Positions 1 through 6,192 of a DNA stretch of 7,944 nucleotides are shown piece by piece. The stretch's first letter is position 1; each line of letters opens with the position of its first letter. The translations under genes were made by a program, and so were the position numbers. Origin of the DNA: Hyphomicrobiaceae bacterium (GTDB lineage: Bacteria; Pseudomonadota; Alphaproteobacteria; Rhizobiales; Hyphomicrobiaceae); NCBI GenBank assembly GCA_025359005.1, contig JANYHP010000243.1:1-7944 (forward strand), read 5' to 3'. Below the pieces are notes generated by a model that did not search any database, was not told the origin of the DNA, and was given only the letters and a program-made list of their open reading frames with translations.

Positions 1-1197
1 CCCCAGGCCCTTGGCGGCTTCGAGCCACAGATCGCTGCGGTTGGTTTTGGCAACCAGCGCCTTGATGTCGAGGGCCGCGTCGAACTTGCCCCAGCGAATG
101 TTCTCGGTTACGAACCAGCTATCCAGGCTTTTCCACGGGTAGGACACTTCACCCTTCTCGCCCCAGAACTTCATGGCGAGCTTGGGTTCACTGACCTTGC
201 GGCCGCGGCCGTAGTTGATGTCGCCTTTGATGCGGCCGATGATGTCGGGCACCGGCACGTTGAACCATTGGCGCTTGCCGATGATCGCTGCCATCTCGTC
301 CTTGTTCTCGGGCTTGTCGCACCATTGCTGCGCCTCCATCGTCGCCATCATGATGGCGAGTGTGGCCTTGGGATTGGCGTCCACCCAGTCGGCGCGCATG
401 CCGAGCACCTTTTCCGGATGCTTGAACCAGATCTCGCCCGTGGTGGCCGCTGTGAAACCGATGTCCTGATTGACCAACTGCTCGTTCCACGGCTCGCCCA
501 CGCAGAAGCAATCCATTGTGCCGACCTTCATGTTCGCCACCATCTGCGGCGGCGGCACCACGATCGTCGCAATGTCCTTGTCCGGATCGATGCCACCAGC
601 CGCCAGCCAATAACGGATCCACAGATCGTGGGTGCCGCCGGGGAACGTCATGGCCGCCTTCACCTCTTTCCCGGTGGCCTTCTTCTTCTCAAACGCGACT
701 TTGAGCGCCGAGCTATCCGTGCCGACGGGCAGGTCCTTGTATTCGTTGGAGACCGAAAGGCCCTGGCAGTCCTCGTTGAGGTTGAGCAGCGTATACATCG
801 GCAGTGGCTGGCCGTTCTGCATCACCTTGCCGGTGGTGTAGAGGTGCGTTTTCGAACGCAGAATGTGACCACCGTCGATGCCGTTGGCCTTGGTGCCGAG
901 CGCCATGTTGTCGCGCGTCGCGCCCCACGACGCCTGCTTGGAGATATCCATCTCGGGCAAGCCGTACCTGGCGAAGATGCCTTTCTCCTGCGCGATGACC
1001 AGCGGCGCTGCATCCGTCAACGCGATGTAGCCGAGCTTGGTGCCCTTCACTTCAGGACCGACCGCCTGGGCGAAGGCGCCGCCCGGAAAGGCCGCCTTGG
1101 CCGCCAGCACGGTCAGGCCGGCCGACGAAAGCCGCAACAGCGACCGACGTGAAAGTCCGGCCGACGTCTGCCCCATGCTGCGTGTGCGAGACTGCAT
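1..1197 (-). CDS. nrtA: Nitrate-type ABC transporter substrate-binding protein (NrtA/CmpA family), 3' end cut by window
   Basis: Periplasmic binding protein that would deliver nitrate (possibly nitrite, bicarbonate or cyanate) to an NrtB/NrtC-type ABC importer. The frame is open from the ATG at 1197 to the left edge (399 codons), so only a short C-terminal piece is missing compared with the usual 400-450 residues. The N-terminus is a Tat signal: S16-R-R-S-L-L, a hydrophobic stretch at about 23-37, and a likely cleavage after AFA (41-43). The mature part starts with KLGYIALTDAAPLVIAQEKG, typical of the family. Other family stretches are GGTHDLWIRYWLAAGG (187-202), PPPQM (215-219) and VGTMDCFCVGEPWNE (225-239). 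A GGAGG ribosome site (1203-1207) lies 5 bases before the ATG and fixes the start; Met8 is a poorer alternative. The upstream sigma-54 and NtrC-like sites favour nitrate as substrate. Downstream permease and ATPase genes are expected beyond the left edge. The family call is secure; the exact substrate is inferred. Confidence 0.93.
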   Translation of the reverse strand, partial: MQSRTRSMGQTSAGLSRRSLLRLSSAGLTVLAAKAAFPGGAFAQAVGPEVKGTKLGYIALTDAAPLVIAQEKGIFARYGLPEMDISKQASWGATRDNMALGTKANGIDGGHILRSKTHLYTTGKVMQNGQPLPMYTLLNLNEDCQGLSVSNEYKDLPVGTDSSALKVAFEKKKATGKEVKAAMTFPGGTHDLWIRYWLAAGGIDPDKDIATIVVPPPQMVANMKVGTMDCFCVGEPWNEQLVNQDIGFTAATTGEIWFKHPEKVLGMRADWVDANPKATLAIMMATMEAQQWCDKPENKDEMAAIIGKRQWFNVPVPDIIGRIKGDINYGRGRKVSEPKLAMKFWGEKGEVSYPWKSLDSWFVTENIRWGKFDAALDIKALVAKTNRSDLWLEAAKGLG

Positions 1198-1213
1198 TCC
1201 TGCCTCCAAGCCA

Positions 1214-1229
1214 CGAGGCCGAAGCCCCG
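1214..1229 (-). promoter_or_regulatory. UUCG-capped hairpin in the nrtA 5' leader
   Basis: Read on the minus strand the sequence is CGGGGC-TTCG-GCCTCG: a six-pair stem with one G-U wobble, closed by the very stable C(UUCG)G tetraloop. It begins only about 4-5 bases after the transcription start predicted from the sigma-54 site and ends 6 bases before the GGAGG ribosome site. It may stabilise the 5' end of the transcript. The structure is read directly from the sequence; any regulatory role is inference. Confidence 0.4.
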
Positions 1230-1244
1230 AATTGGTTAACAAAA

Positions 1245-1260
1245 AGCAAGTCCCATGCCA
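1245..1260 (-). promoter_or_regulatory. Sigma-54 (RpoN) promoter of nrtA
   Basis: The minus strand reads TGGCATGGGACTTGCT, against the RpoN consensus TGGCAC-N5-TTGCW. The invariant GG (1259-1258) and GC (1247-1246) are separated by exactly 10 bases, as a -24/-12 element requires. Only the sixth base of the -24 box departs from consensus (T for C). The predicted transcription start is at about 1233-1234, giving a leader of roughly 36 bases to the ATG at 1197. Sigma-54 control with NtrC is well known for nitrogen-assimilation genes, which agrees with the nitrate-binding-protein call. Confidence 0.72.
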
Positions 1261-1274
1261 GCCGCGAAAACAAG

Positions 1275-1291
1275 CATTTAATTGATTAAAT
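1275..1291 (-). promoter_or_regulatory. AT-rich palindrome, IHF-like site upstream of the nrtA promoter
   Basis: ATTTAAT-TG-ATTAAAT (1276-1291) is a perfect seven-base inverted repeat in an otherwise GC-rich gap. On the minus strand AATCAATTAAATG (1275-1287) matches the IHF consensus WATCAANNNNTTR with one mismatch. It lies between the -24 element and the NtrC-like dyad, where IHF commonly bends DNA at sigma-54 promoters. An operator for another dimeric regulator is possible instead. Confidence 0.4.
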
Positions 1292-1365
1292 TCAACACAC
1301 TGACGATTGGCGCGCAGCCGCACGTCAAGGCCTTTACGCCTGAATAGTCGGCAAGCCACCGCCCG

Positions 1366-1384
1366 TGCGACCAAAAATAGTGCA
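1366..1384 (-). promoter_or_regulatory. NtrC-like enhancer dyad
   Basis: The minus strand reads TGCACTATTTTTGGTCGCA. The NtrC consensus is TGCACYA-N3-TGGTGCA. The left half-site TGCACTA is perfect. The right half is TGGT-C-GCA, with one inserted base, and the spacer is one base longer. Its centre is about 141 bases upstream of the predicted nrtA start, a usual place for an NtrC enhancer. The extra bases weaken the match, so binding remains to be shown. Confidence 0.45.
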
Positions 1385-1441
1385 CCTGCGAAGAGAGGCC
1401 GAACCGTGCCAGCCAACACCGGGATTGCAGGCGTGCCGCCC

Positions 1442-2275
1442 TCACGCCGTCGTGTGGCGGGAGCGCACTTCGGCGAGCGCACGGTTCACCTCGGCGCCGA
1501 GGATGACGATGATCGCCGCCATCTGGAAAAAGATGAGCGCACTCATGAGCTGCGTCAGCCCGGCGTAAAAGCGCGAATAATCGTTGATCTGCGTCCAGCG
1601 GCTGAAGATGTTGGCCAGCAGGATCCACAGCACGACGCTGAGCATCACACCCGGCAGCACATCGGGCAAGCGCCGGTTACCGGCGGCGAGAAACAGGTGA
1701 TAGGCGAGCAACTGCGCGCTGACAGTGGCCGCCACGATCACGTAGCGGGTCGCGAAGTTCAGCCACGATTCGTTCGTCATCCACAGCAGCCACGTCGGCC
1801 GGAATTTCACCGCGAGCTGCGGACCGACGATGATCCCCCACGCCATCGCCAGCATGCCCAACGCGCTCAGCAGCACCAGAAACATGCTCTGCGCGATGCA
1901 CGCCGGATAGGATTTGTGCTCGCGCACCCGGTAGGCAAGATTGAGCGCCGCGCGCAGGCTTTCGATGGCGCTGGTGGCAAAGAACAGCGCGATCAGCGCA
2001 CCGACTGTCAGCAGGCCGAAGCGGCTCTGCCCCATCACCGACATCACCTCCGGCTCGATCGCCTTGGCGACAGGCCCGGGCAAAACCTGGAACAGTTGCT
2101 CGACGGCCTGGCGGGCCAGCGCCGCACCGCCGAAGTAGCCGGCAAAGGCGCCCAGGAAGATGCTGAACGGGAACAACGATAGAACGAACGAGAATGCAAT
2201 GGCACCGGCCATGGAAAATCCGCTGTCGGCGAACAGCTCGTAGAGCGCAGTCCAGATCGCACGCAGTTGCGACAT
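1442..2275 (-). CDS. YihY/BrkB-family inner-membrane protein
   Basis: 277-residue polytopic membrane protein of the YihY/BrkB family. Members were once misnamed ribonuclease BN and the BrkB member was linked to serum resistance in Bordetella; the biochemical function of the family is not settled. Six hydrophobic segments are visible at about residues 19-48, 84-105, 124-150, 170-195, 200-224 and 236-262. The first ends in the characteristic LSLFPFSIFLGAFAGYFGG, and the last contains the family's ILGAEVNRAL near the C-terminus. Length is normal for the family. The ATG at 2275 is preceded by GAAGG (2283-2287) at 7 bases, supporting this start. It is on the same strand as nrtA but 244 bases upstream, and nrtA has its own promoter, so the two are probably not one operon. 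It is divergent from the gene at 2527. I saw no convincing promoter for it in the shared gap. Confidence 0.9.
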   Translation of the reverse strand: MSQLRAIWTALYELFADSGFSMAGAIAFSFVLSLFPFSIFLGAFAGYFGGAALARQAVEQLFQVLPGPVAKAIEPEVMSVMGQSRFGLLTVGALIALFFATSAIESLRAALNLAYRVREHKSYPACIAQSMFLVLLSALGMLAMAWGIIVGPQLAVKFRPTWLLWMTNESWLNFATRYVIVAATVSAQLLAYHLFLAAGNRRLPDVLPGVMLSVVLWILLANIFSRWTQINDYSRFYAGLTQLMSALIFFQMAAIIVILGAEVNRALAEVRSRHTTA

Positions 2276-2415
2276 CGTTCAGCCTTCGTCAGCGGGGGTA
2301 CAAGCAGGCGCAAGCAACCCGCGCGAGATTCCCCGGGGGCTATGACCCTGGTTTCGGCACGCCCCCTGCAATGCCGACCAAGCCGGCTCTGGTCAAGGGC
2401 GCCAGCGCACACGCG

Positions 2416-2444
2416 TTGCATAAACCAACGGGTGTGCCTAACGT
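2416..2444 (+). promoter_or_regulatory. Possible sigma-70 promoter for the 2527 gene
   Basis: TTGCAT (2416-2421), a 17-base spacer and TAACGT (2439-2444) give a reasonable -35/-10 pair in the gap between the divergent genes. A start at about 2451 would leave a leader of roughly 75 bases before the GTG at 2527, containing two hairpins. The prediction rests on pattern only. Confidence 0.3.
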
Positions 2445-2483
2445 GCCCACTCATGAGGGGTACGTCATTTCCGCTCCGGTACA

Positions 2484-2500
2484 GGCGCTGCGGCAGCGCC
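2484..2500 (+). promoter_or_regulatory. Hairpin in the predicted leader of the 2527 gene
   Basis: GGCGCTG-CGG-CAGCGCC is a perfect seven-pair stem with a three-base loop. It is followed at 2504-2515 by a second small inverted repeat, CTGGG-CA-CCCAG, whose right arm overlaps the first bases of the AGGAG ribosome site. GC-rich DNA forms such stems by chance, so a regulatory role is only a possibility. Confidence 0.35.
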
Positions 2501-2513
2501 CGTCTGGGCACCC

Positions 2514-2518
2514 AGGAG
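2514..2518 (+). promoter_or_regulatory. AGGAG ribosome binding site that decides a GTG start
   Basis: AGGAG stands 8 bases before the GTG at 2527. None of the in-frame upstream ATGs (2194, 2371) has a comparable site, and ATG 2194 would lie inside the divergent brkB coding region. Third codon positions switch from mixed to strongly G/C at about this point, which also favours starting here. Confidence 0.55.
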
Positions 2519-2526
2519 TTGTCCCA

Positions 2527-3621
2527 GTGCTGCGCGACGCCTCAGACCTCGACGATGCCGACGTGACGATCACCCGGCCACCTGATGGGCCTGTGTCGCA
2601 TCGCCCCGGCCAGCCGCAGGACGATCAGACGCCGTTGGCAACCCTTGAGCTGGCGCGCATGCGTCTTGAAACAGCACTGGATGCCAACGACGATTGGCGC
2701 GCGATGAGACAACTTGAGGCGCGCGAAGCCGCCGGCGAATGGCTCGACGTGATGGAAAGCGATAGTTTGCGTCAGCGGTTGACACAGGCGCTGGCCGCGC
2801 ACCCGGAGTTCATGGCCTGGCAGTTCGCCGACGCGGCAATTGCCTGTCTGCACTCCGGCGGACGTGCGGCAACGGCCGCGGCATCGGCGATGACCGCGAT
2901 CGACGCCGAATTCCAACCCGCAGCGGATGCCGAAACCACCGCAGCGACGCAGCCCGTCACGGTCGCCACCGCGCCCCCCGCCGAGCCTGCGGCAACGCCG
3001 CTGATCCCAGTGACCAGTCACGCCCTGGCGCCGCCGCCCGTCGCCGCCGCACCGGAACAGGACGAACATGTTATACGGGCGCTGCCGATGGCCCTCCCCT
3101 CACCACCCACGCGCGGCTTATCGCAGCGCATCCCCACGCTGCTGCCGCACGACACACGGGCCACAGACCTCCAACCGATCGAACGGATGCTGGCCCTGAC
3201 GACGCTTGCGCCGGACTTGGCGGTGCACGCGGACGCATTGCGCGCGACGGCCGATGCCGAGGCGACGCACTTTGATCCACACGCGATCGGCGCCGACGAA
3301 GCCGAGGTGCAGATCGTAACGCGGACGCCGACCGCGCGCCCGCTGCTCAACACGCGCCTGCCGCCGCTGCCGCTCGGGCATCAGCCGCTGCGGCCGACCC
3401 GTCCCAGCCGGTCGCCGGTGGCCAAATGGGCGGACACAGAAACCGGCCAATCCGACGACTACCGCCCCATTGGCTCAGCCCTTGACGAGGCACAGGTCAC
3501 CATCATCGCGGTGGCCGCCGACAACGAGGCGAAAACTCGCGCCGAGCGTCGCGCCCTGGGCGTCGCCCCCGACCGTGAAAACCAGATGCGCCGCTTCCTC
3601 AAGGCGCTCTCGGGCGAGTGA
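2527..3621 (+). CDS. Hypothetical Ala/Pro-rich protein with three D-[DE]-A-x-V-x-I motifs
   Basis: I do not recognise this 364-residue protein. From the GTG at 2527 it starts MLRDASDLDDADVTITRP. The segment at about 38-110 is predicted helical and well ordered (LELARMRLETALDANDDW and onward, then AAHPEFMAWQFADAAIACL). A long Ala/Pro/Thr-rich linker follows, roughly 125-195. After a helical patch the motif recurs as DEAEVQIVTR (257-266) and DEAQVTII (320-327), and the protein ends in a basic helix. There is no signal peptide or membrane segment, so it is probably cytoplasmic. It could be a scaffold whose repeated acidic beta-strand-like motifs bind a partner. It sits 143 bases upstream of the NACHT gene on the same strand, which suggests joint function, although a separate promoter for the NACHT gene is possible. 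The open frame extends upstream as far as 2194; an ATG at 2371 is the main alternative start. It is real by codon bias; function unknown. Confidence 0.72.
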   Translation: MLRDASDLDDADVTITRPPDGPVSHRPGQPQDDQTPLATLELARMRLETALDANDDWRAMRQLEAREAAGEWLDVMESDSLRQRLTQALAAHPEFMAWQFADAAIACLHSGGRAATAAASAMTAIDAEFQPAADAETTAATQPVTVATAPPAEPAATPLIPVTSHALAPPPVAAAPEQDEHVIRALPMALPSPPTRGLSQRIPTLLPHDTRATDLQPIERMLALTTLAPDLAVHADALRATADAEATHFDPHAIGADEAEVQIVTRTPTARPLLNTRLPPLPLGHQPLRPTRPSRSPVAKWADTETGQSDDYRPIGSALDEAQVTIIAVAADNEAKTRAERRALGVAPDRENQMRRFLKALSGE

Positions 3622-3707
3622 GTGGCGGCCCTCGCCGCGCTGGATCGGCGCCGCACCTGCCTGTCACAGAACCATGGGCATAAGAAGCGTGGCGCGCCGA
3701 ACGCCAA

Positions 3708-3737
3708 TTGCACCGGTTGTTCGATGCTGCCTAAGCT
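3708..3737 (+). promoter_or_regulatory. Possible promoter for the NACHT gene
   Basis: TTGCAC (3708-3713) and TAAGCT (3732-3737) are 18 bases apart. Transcription would begin at about 3744, some 20 bases before the ATG at 3765. This would let the NTPase be transcribed independently of the upstream gene. It is a weak, pattern-only prediction. Confidence 0.25.
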
Positions 3738-3764
3738 GCGGCACCCTGCCGTCGGACACGCCCC

Positions 3765-5747
3765 ATGTTGCCGCTGTACGAAAAATCGACCCGTTTTCTC
3801 GTTCGTGGCGGCTATCGCATCCACGACGCGTCGCCCGGCTTCGCCATCGCCGAATACGCCGGCGAGGATCTCCGCGACCGCCCCATACGGATCCTGCTCT
3901 GGGTCGAGGACGAGGCGCTCCCCGCATCCCGCTCCCTCGATGCCGCGGGTCGTCAGACCCGGTCGTCGCGCGAGGACGCGCTGCTGCGGGAGATGATTGC
4001 CGAAATGCAGGGCGCCCGCGACGCGGTCGGCTTCTACGTTGTGCCGAGCCGCCAAGGGCTGTCTGCCGATTTCATCAACGCGGCGACCGAGACCTTGCAG
4101 CGCCAAGGCCGCGATCGCCGCGGCGGCATCCGCAGCGCCAGCGAATACTTCGATGCCGACTTCAAGATGGACAGCCGCCACGGGCGCGCCGCCAAAGCCT
4201 CCGCACTCGGGCGCCTGGTCGATCGCGTCAAGGCCCGCCGCCGCGTCGCGCAGCCGTACATGCGCCGCTCGGGCCTTGGTCCCACTGAGCGAACCATGGC
4301 CGACGGCGATCTGGTCGAGCACCTCGATCTGCTGTTCCGCGATCCCGTCGCCCGCCCGACCTTGCGCATCATCGACGGCCCGGCCGGCAGCGGCAAATCG
4401 GTGGCCTTCGAGACGCTCGTGGTCGCCCTTTACGACGAGTTCATCGAGGGCAAGAAACGTCAGGTCCAGCGTCCGCGCCCCATCGTTTTCCTGCCCGACC
4501 ATATCCGCGGCGAAAACTTGTCCGGCTATGTCGACAACGTCATCGACGCGGCCATGGATGCAGAATCCGCGCGCCCCGTCGAGGCCGACCAACTGCGCTT
4601 CCTGCTCAGCCACGGCCACGCCATGTGGTTGTTCGACGGCCTCGACGAGTTTTTCGGCAACGACAACAACTTCTTCGATTATCTCGGCAGCGAACTGGCC
4701 AACCCCGACAGCCGCGCCCAGGTGCTCATCTGCAGCCGCGACAGCTTGCTCACCTCCAGTTCCGCCCTCCGCGACTTCGTCAGCGGGCAGTTGGAAAAAG
4801 GCACGGCCATTGAACTGTACGAGCTGGCACCGTGGGGACCCGACGCCTGGCTGAAGCTCGGCTGGATGGAACTCGAATCCGGCATCGATGGGCGTGAGCA
4901 ATCGCCGAAGGTCTCAGCCTTCGTCGACGCGCTCTCAGCCTCGCCCGAACTATCCCAATTGGCGTCCCTGCCGTTCTATTGCGTTGTGCTGCTGGACGAA
5001 TTCCGCAAGTCCTCGACGCTGCCCTCCGATCCCCTGGCCGTGCTCGACATCGTCATCGACCGCATGCTCAGCCGCGAGGGCGAGAAGCTGGTCTTTGAAT
5101 GGCGCGAGTTCGTCGACCTCGACGTGCTCGACGACATCAGGAACAATCAGGACGGTCTCGCGGACACAGCCGTGTTCGACGACAGCCGCACCCGAGCCGT
5201 CATCGAGCAGACGCTCGACAAAGCAGGCCGCGACAGCATCCGCGAGATCCTCGGCGCGGTTGCCCACCGCCGCGTCCGCCAGACCGGCGAATTGGATATC
5301 GACATCGCCGATCTGCGCGACGCCCTGGCCCCGTCCTATGTCGACGCTACCTTGGCCTCCGACGAAAACGAACGCGTCTTGACCTCGATCGTGCAGTTCG
5401 CCTTCTTCGGGGCGGGCAAAAAGGCCGGCGCCGTCGACTTCAGCCACCCCATCCTGGCCGAGCATCTGGCCGCCAGCTACGCCCTGCAGGTCCTCCGACA
5501 GGCCGGCGAGCGGCTGGCAACCATGTCCGCGTCAAGTGCCTTGTCCCGCGCCAGCACCTTGAAAAGCGCGGTCCGCCAATCGCTGGGATCGAAGAAGCTG
5601 GACCCGGCCTCGATCTTCTTCAGGGCCTTGTCCCGCGGATTGGCCCGAGACCCAGGCCTCGCCACCGTCCTCAAGGCCGCCGAGGGCCTGTTCGGCAAAG
5701 ACGACCGGCAGGTGGCGGCAAACCTGGACGTGCTGCGCCAGGCGTGA
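3765..5747 (+). CDS. NACHT/STAND-type P-loop NTPase with restriction-endonuclease-like N-terminal domain
   Basis: 660-residue, probably cytoplasmic NTPase. Walker A is GPAGSGKS (205-212). Walker B is LFDGLDEFF (289-297), the D-G-x-D-E form typical of NACHT ATPases. A sensor-1 strand follows, QVLICSRDS (319-327), with R325 where NACHT proteins carry their conserved Arg. A helical region with LASLPFYCVVLLDEFR matches the post-ATPase helices, and FSHPILAEHLAA (559-570) matches the usual F-x-H-x(3)-AE-x-LAA element. Residues 1-130 have the outline of an Mrr-like restriction endonuclease: GGYRIHD, a strand IRILLWVED, then VGFYVVPSRQGLSADFINAA. The position where a catalytic Lys is expected reads ED, so it may be inactive. 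The C-terminus (571-660) is short and helical, without visible LRR or TPR repeats. An in-frame TAA at 3732 leaves ATG 3765 as the only good start, although its ribosome site is weak. NACHT proteins in bacteria often serve in phage defence; that role here is inference. Confidence 0.85.
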   Translation: MLPLYEKSTRFLVRGGYRIHDASPGFAIAEYAGEDLRDRPIRILLWVEDEALPASRSLDAAGRQTRSSREDALLREMIAEMQGARDAVGFYVVPSRQGLSADFINAATETLQRQGRDRRGGIRSASEYFDADFKMDSRHGRAAKASALGRLVDRVKARRRVAQPYMRRSGLGPTERTMADGDLVEHLDLLFRDPVARPTLRIIDGPAGSGKSVAFETLVVALYDEFIEGKKRQVQRPRPIVFLPDHIRGENLSGYVDNVIDAAMDAESARPVEADQLRFLLSHGHAMWLFDGLDEFFGNDNNFFDYLGSELANPDSRAQVLICSRDSLLTSSSALRDFVSGQLEKGTAIELYELAPWGPDAWLKLGWMELESGIDGREQSPKVSAFVDALSASPELSQLASLPFYCVVLLDEFRKSSTLPSDPLAVLDIVIDRMLSREGEKLVFEWREFVDLDVLDDIRNNQDGLADTAVFDDSRTRAVIEQTLDKAGRDSIREILGAVAHRRVRQTGELDIDIADLRDALAPSYVDATLASDENERVLTSIVQFAFFGAGKKAGAVDFSHPILAEHLAASYALQVLRQAGERLATMSASSALSRASTLKSAVRQSLGSKKLDPASIFFRALSRGLARDPGLATVLKAAEGLFGKDDRQVAANLDVLRQA

Positions 5748-5877
5748 CGACTTGCAAAGGCATCCACCCCGCGTGTGCAGCAGCCCCGGACGCCGCACTG
5801 CCACGCCGTGACGCCGAACCTGAGGTGGTCGGCAAAAGAACGCGATGAACGCGCTTCAAGAGCGCCACCGACTATAC

Positions 5878-5893
5878 ACCGTAGTCATACGGT
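5878..5893 (+). promoter_or_regulatory. Operator-like palindrome upstream of the Flp pilin gene
   Basis: ACCGTA-GTCA-TACGGT is a perfect six-base inverted repeat with a four-base centre. It overlaps a second inverted repeat, GACTA (5870-5874) with TAGTC (5882-5886). It lies about 45 bases upstream of the TATAAG box, suitable for an activator. I do not know a regulator with this sequence. The rest of the gap 5748-5977 shows no convincing gene. Confidence 0.35.
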
Positions 5894-5938
5894 ACCGATC
5901 CCGAACCCCGCGACAGAAGTCCGTTAACGTCGAGTCGC

Positions 5939-5944
5939 TATAAG
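5939..5944 (+). promoter_or_regulatory. -10 box of the flp pilin gene
   Basis: TATAAG is a good -10 hexamer 33 bases before the pilin start and would give a leader of about 25 bases. The hexamer 17 bases upstream (GAAGTC, 5916-5921) is a poor -35, which fits a promoter that needs an activator. Confidence 0.4.
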
Positions 5945-5977
5945 AGGCGCAAGGGCTATTGTGCAACGGGGTCGATG

Positions 5978-6151
5978 ATGCGGAAAAAACTGCAAAGCTT
6001 CTGGTCAGACGAATCCGGCGCAACTGCCATCGAATACGGCCTGATCGCATCCCTGATCTCTGTCGCCATCATTACGGCTGCTTCAAACCTCGGCAAGAAC
6101 GTGTCGAGCACGTTCAGCAGGGTCTCCGGCAACATGACGGGGACGAAGTAG
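5978..6151 (+). CDS. flp: Flp/Fap family type IVb prepilin
   Basis: 57-residue pilin precursor, the major subunit of Tad (tight adherence) pili. It opens with a short basic leader, MRKKLQSFWSDESG, followed directly by ATAIEYGLIASLISVAII. The prepilin peptidase (CpaA/TadV type) would cut between Gly14 and Ala15, leaving the conserved Glu at +5 and Tyr at +6 of the mature protein. One hydrophobic helix, about residues 20-36, anchors it in the inner membrane before assembly. Length is typical. Two tandem ATGs exist (5975 and 5978); the only ribosome-site-like run, GGGG at 5968-5971, is 6 bases from the second and 3 from the first, so I chose the second. No tad/cpa assembly genes lie in the window, so the pilin is solitary here and must use machinery encoded elsewhere. 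It ends 40 bases before the end of the convergent gatB. Confidence 0.9.
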   Translation: MRKKLQSFWSDESGATAIEYGLIASLISVAIITAASNLGKNVSSTFSRVSGNMTGTK

Positions 6152-6170
6152 GACGCATGCGCCTGCGCCA

Positions 6171-6192
6171 GCACACCCGTGCCTAATTTTTT
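6171..6192 (+). terminator. Weak intrinsic terminator after flp
   Basis: GCAC-ACCC-GTGC (6171-6182) forms a four-pair stem, followed by CTAA and six Ts (6187-6192). The stem is short, but the T run and the position between two convergent genes support a terminator for the pilin transcript. The T run overlaps the gatB stop codon on the other strand. Confidence 0.45.

Noticed and set aside
268..1152. 294-codon open frame on the plus strand
   Set aside because: Antisense shadow of nrtA, which is well supported by its Tat signal and family motifs in the other direction.
1198..1260. ANTAR-type (NasT/NasR) antiterminator RNA in the nrtA leader
   Set aside because: That element needs two hairpins with six-base loops; only one UUCG-capped hairpin is present and the predicted leader is too short.
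1307..2182. 291-codon open frame on the plus strand
   Set aside because: Antisense to brkB; Arg/Gln/His-rich translation with no domain. The minus strand gives a coherent six-helix membrane protein.
2194..2526. Upstream extension of the hypothetical protein (ATG at 2194 or 2371)
   Set aside because: The 2194 start lies inside the divergent brkB gene, neither ATG has a ribosome site, and the codon third positions here lack the G/C bias seen after 2527. The 2371 start is not fully excluded.
3459..4901. 480-codon open frame on the minus strand
   Set aside because: It lies antisense to the NACHT gene and the end of the upstream gene. Its composition is the Val/Ala/Gly-rich pattern seen when a GC-rich gene is read backwards, with no recognisable domain, whereas the plus strand shows clear ATPase motifs.
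5845..5943. 32-codon open frame ahead of flp, ending TAA at 5941-5943
   Set aside because: No ribosome site, Arg-rich random-looking product, and it overlaps the palindromes and the -10 box of the pilin promoter.
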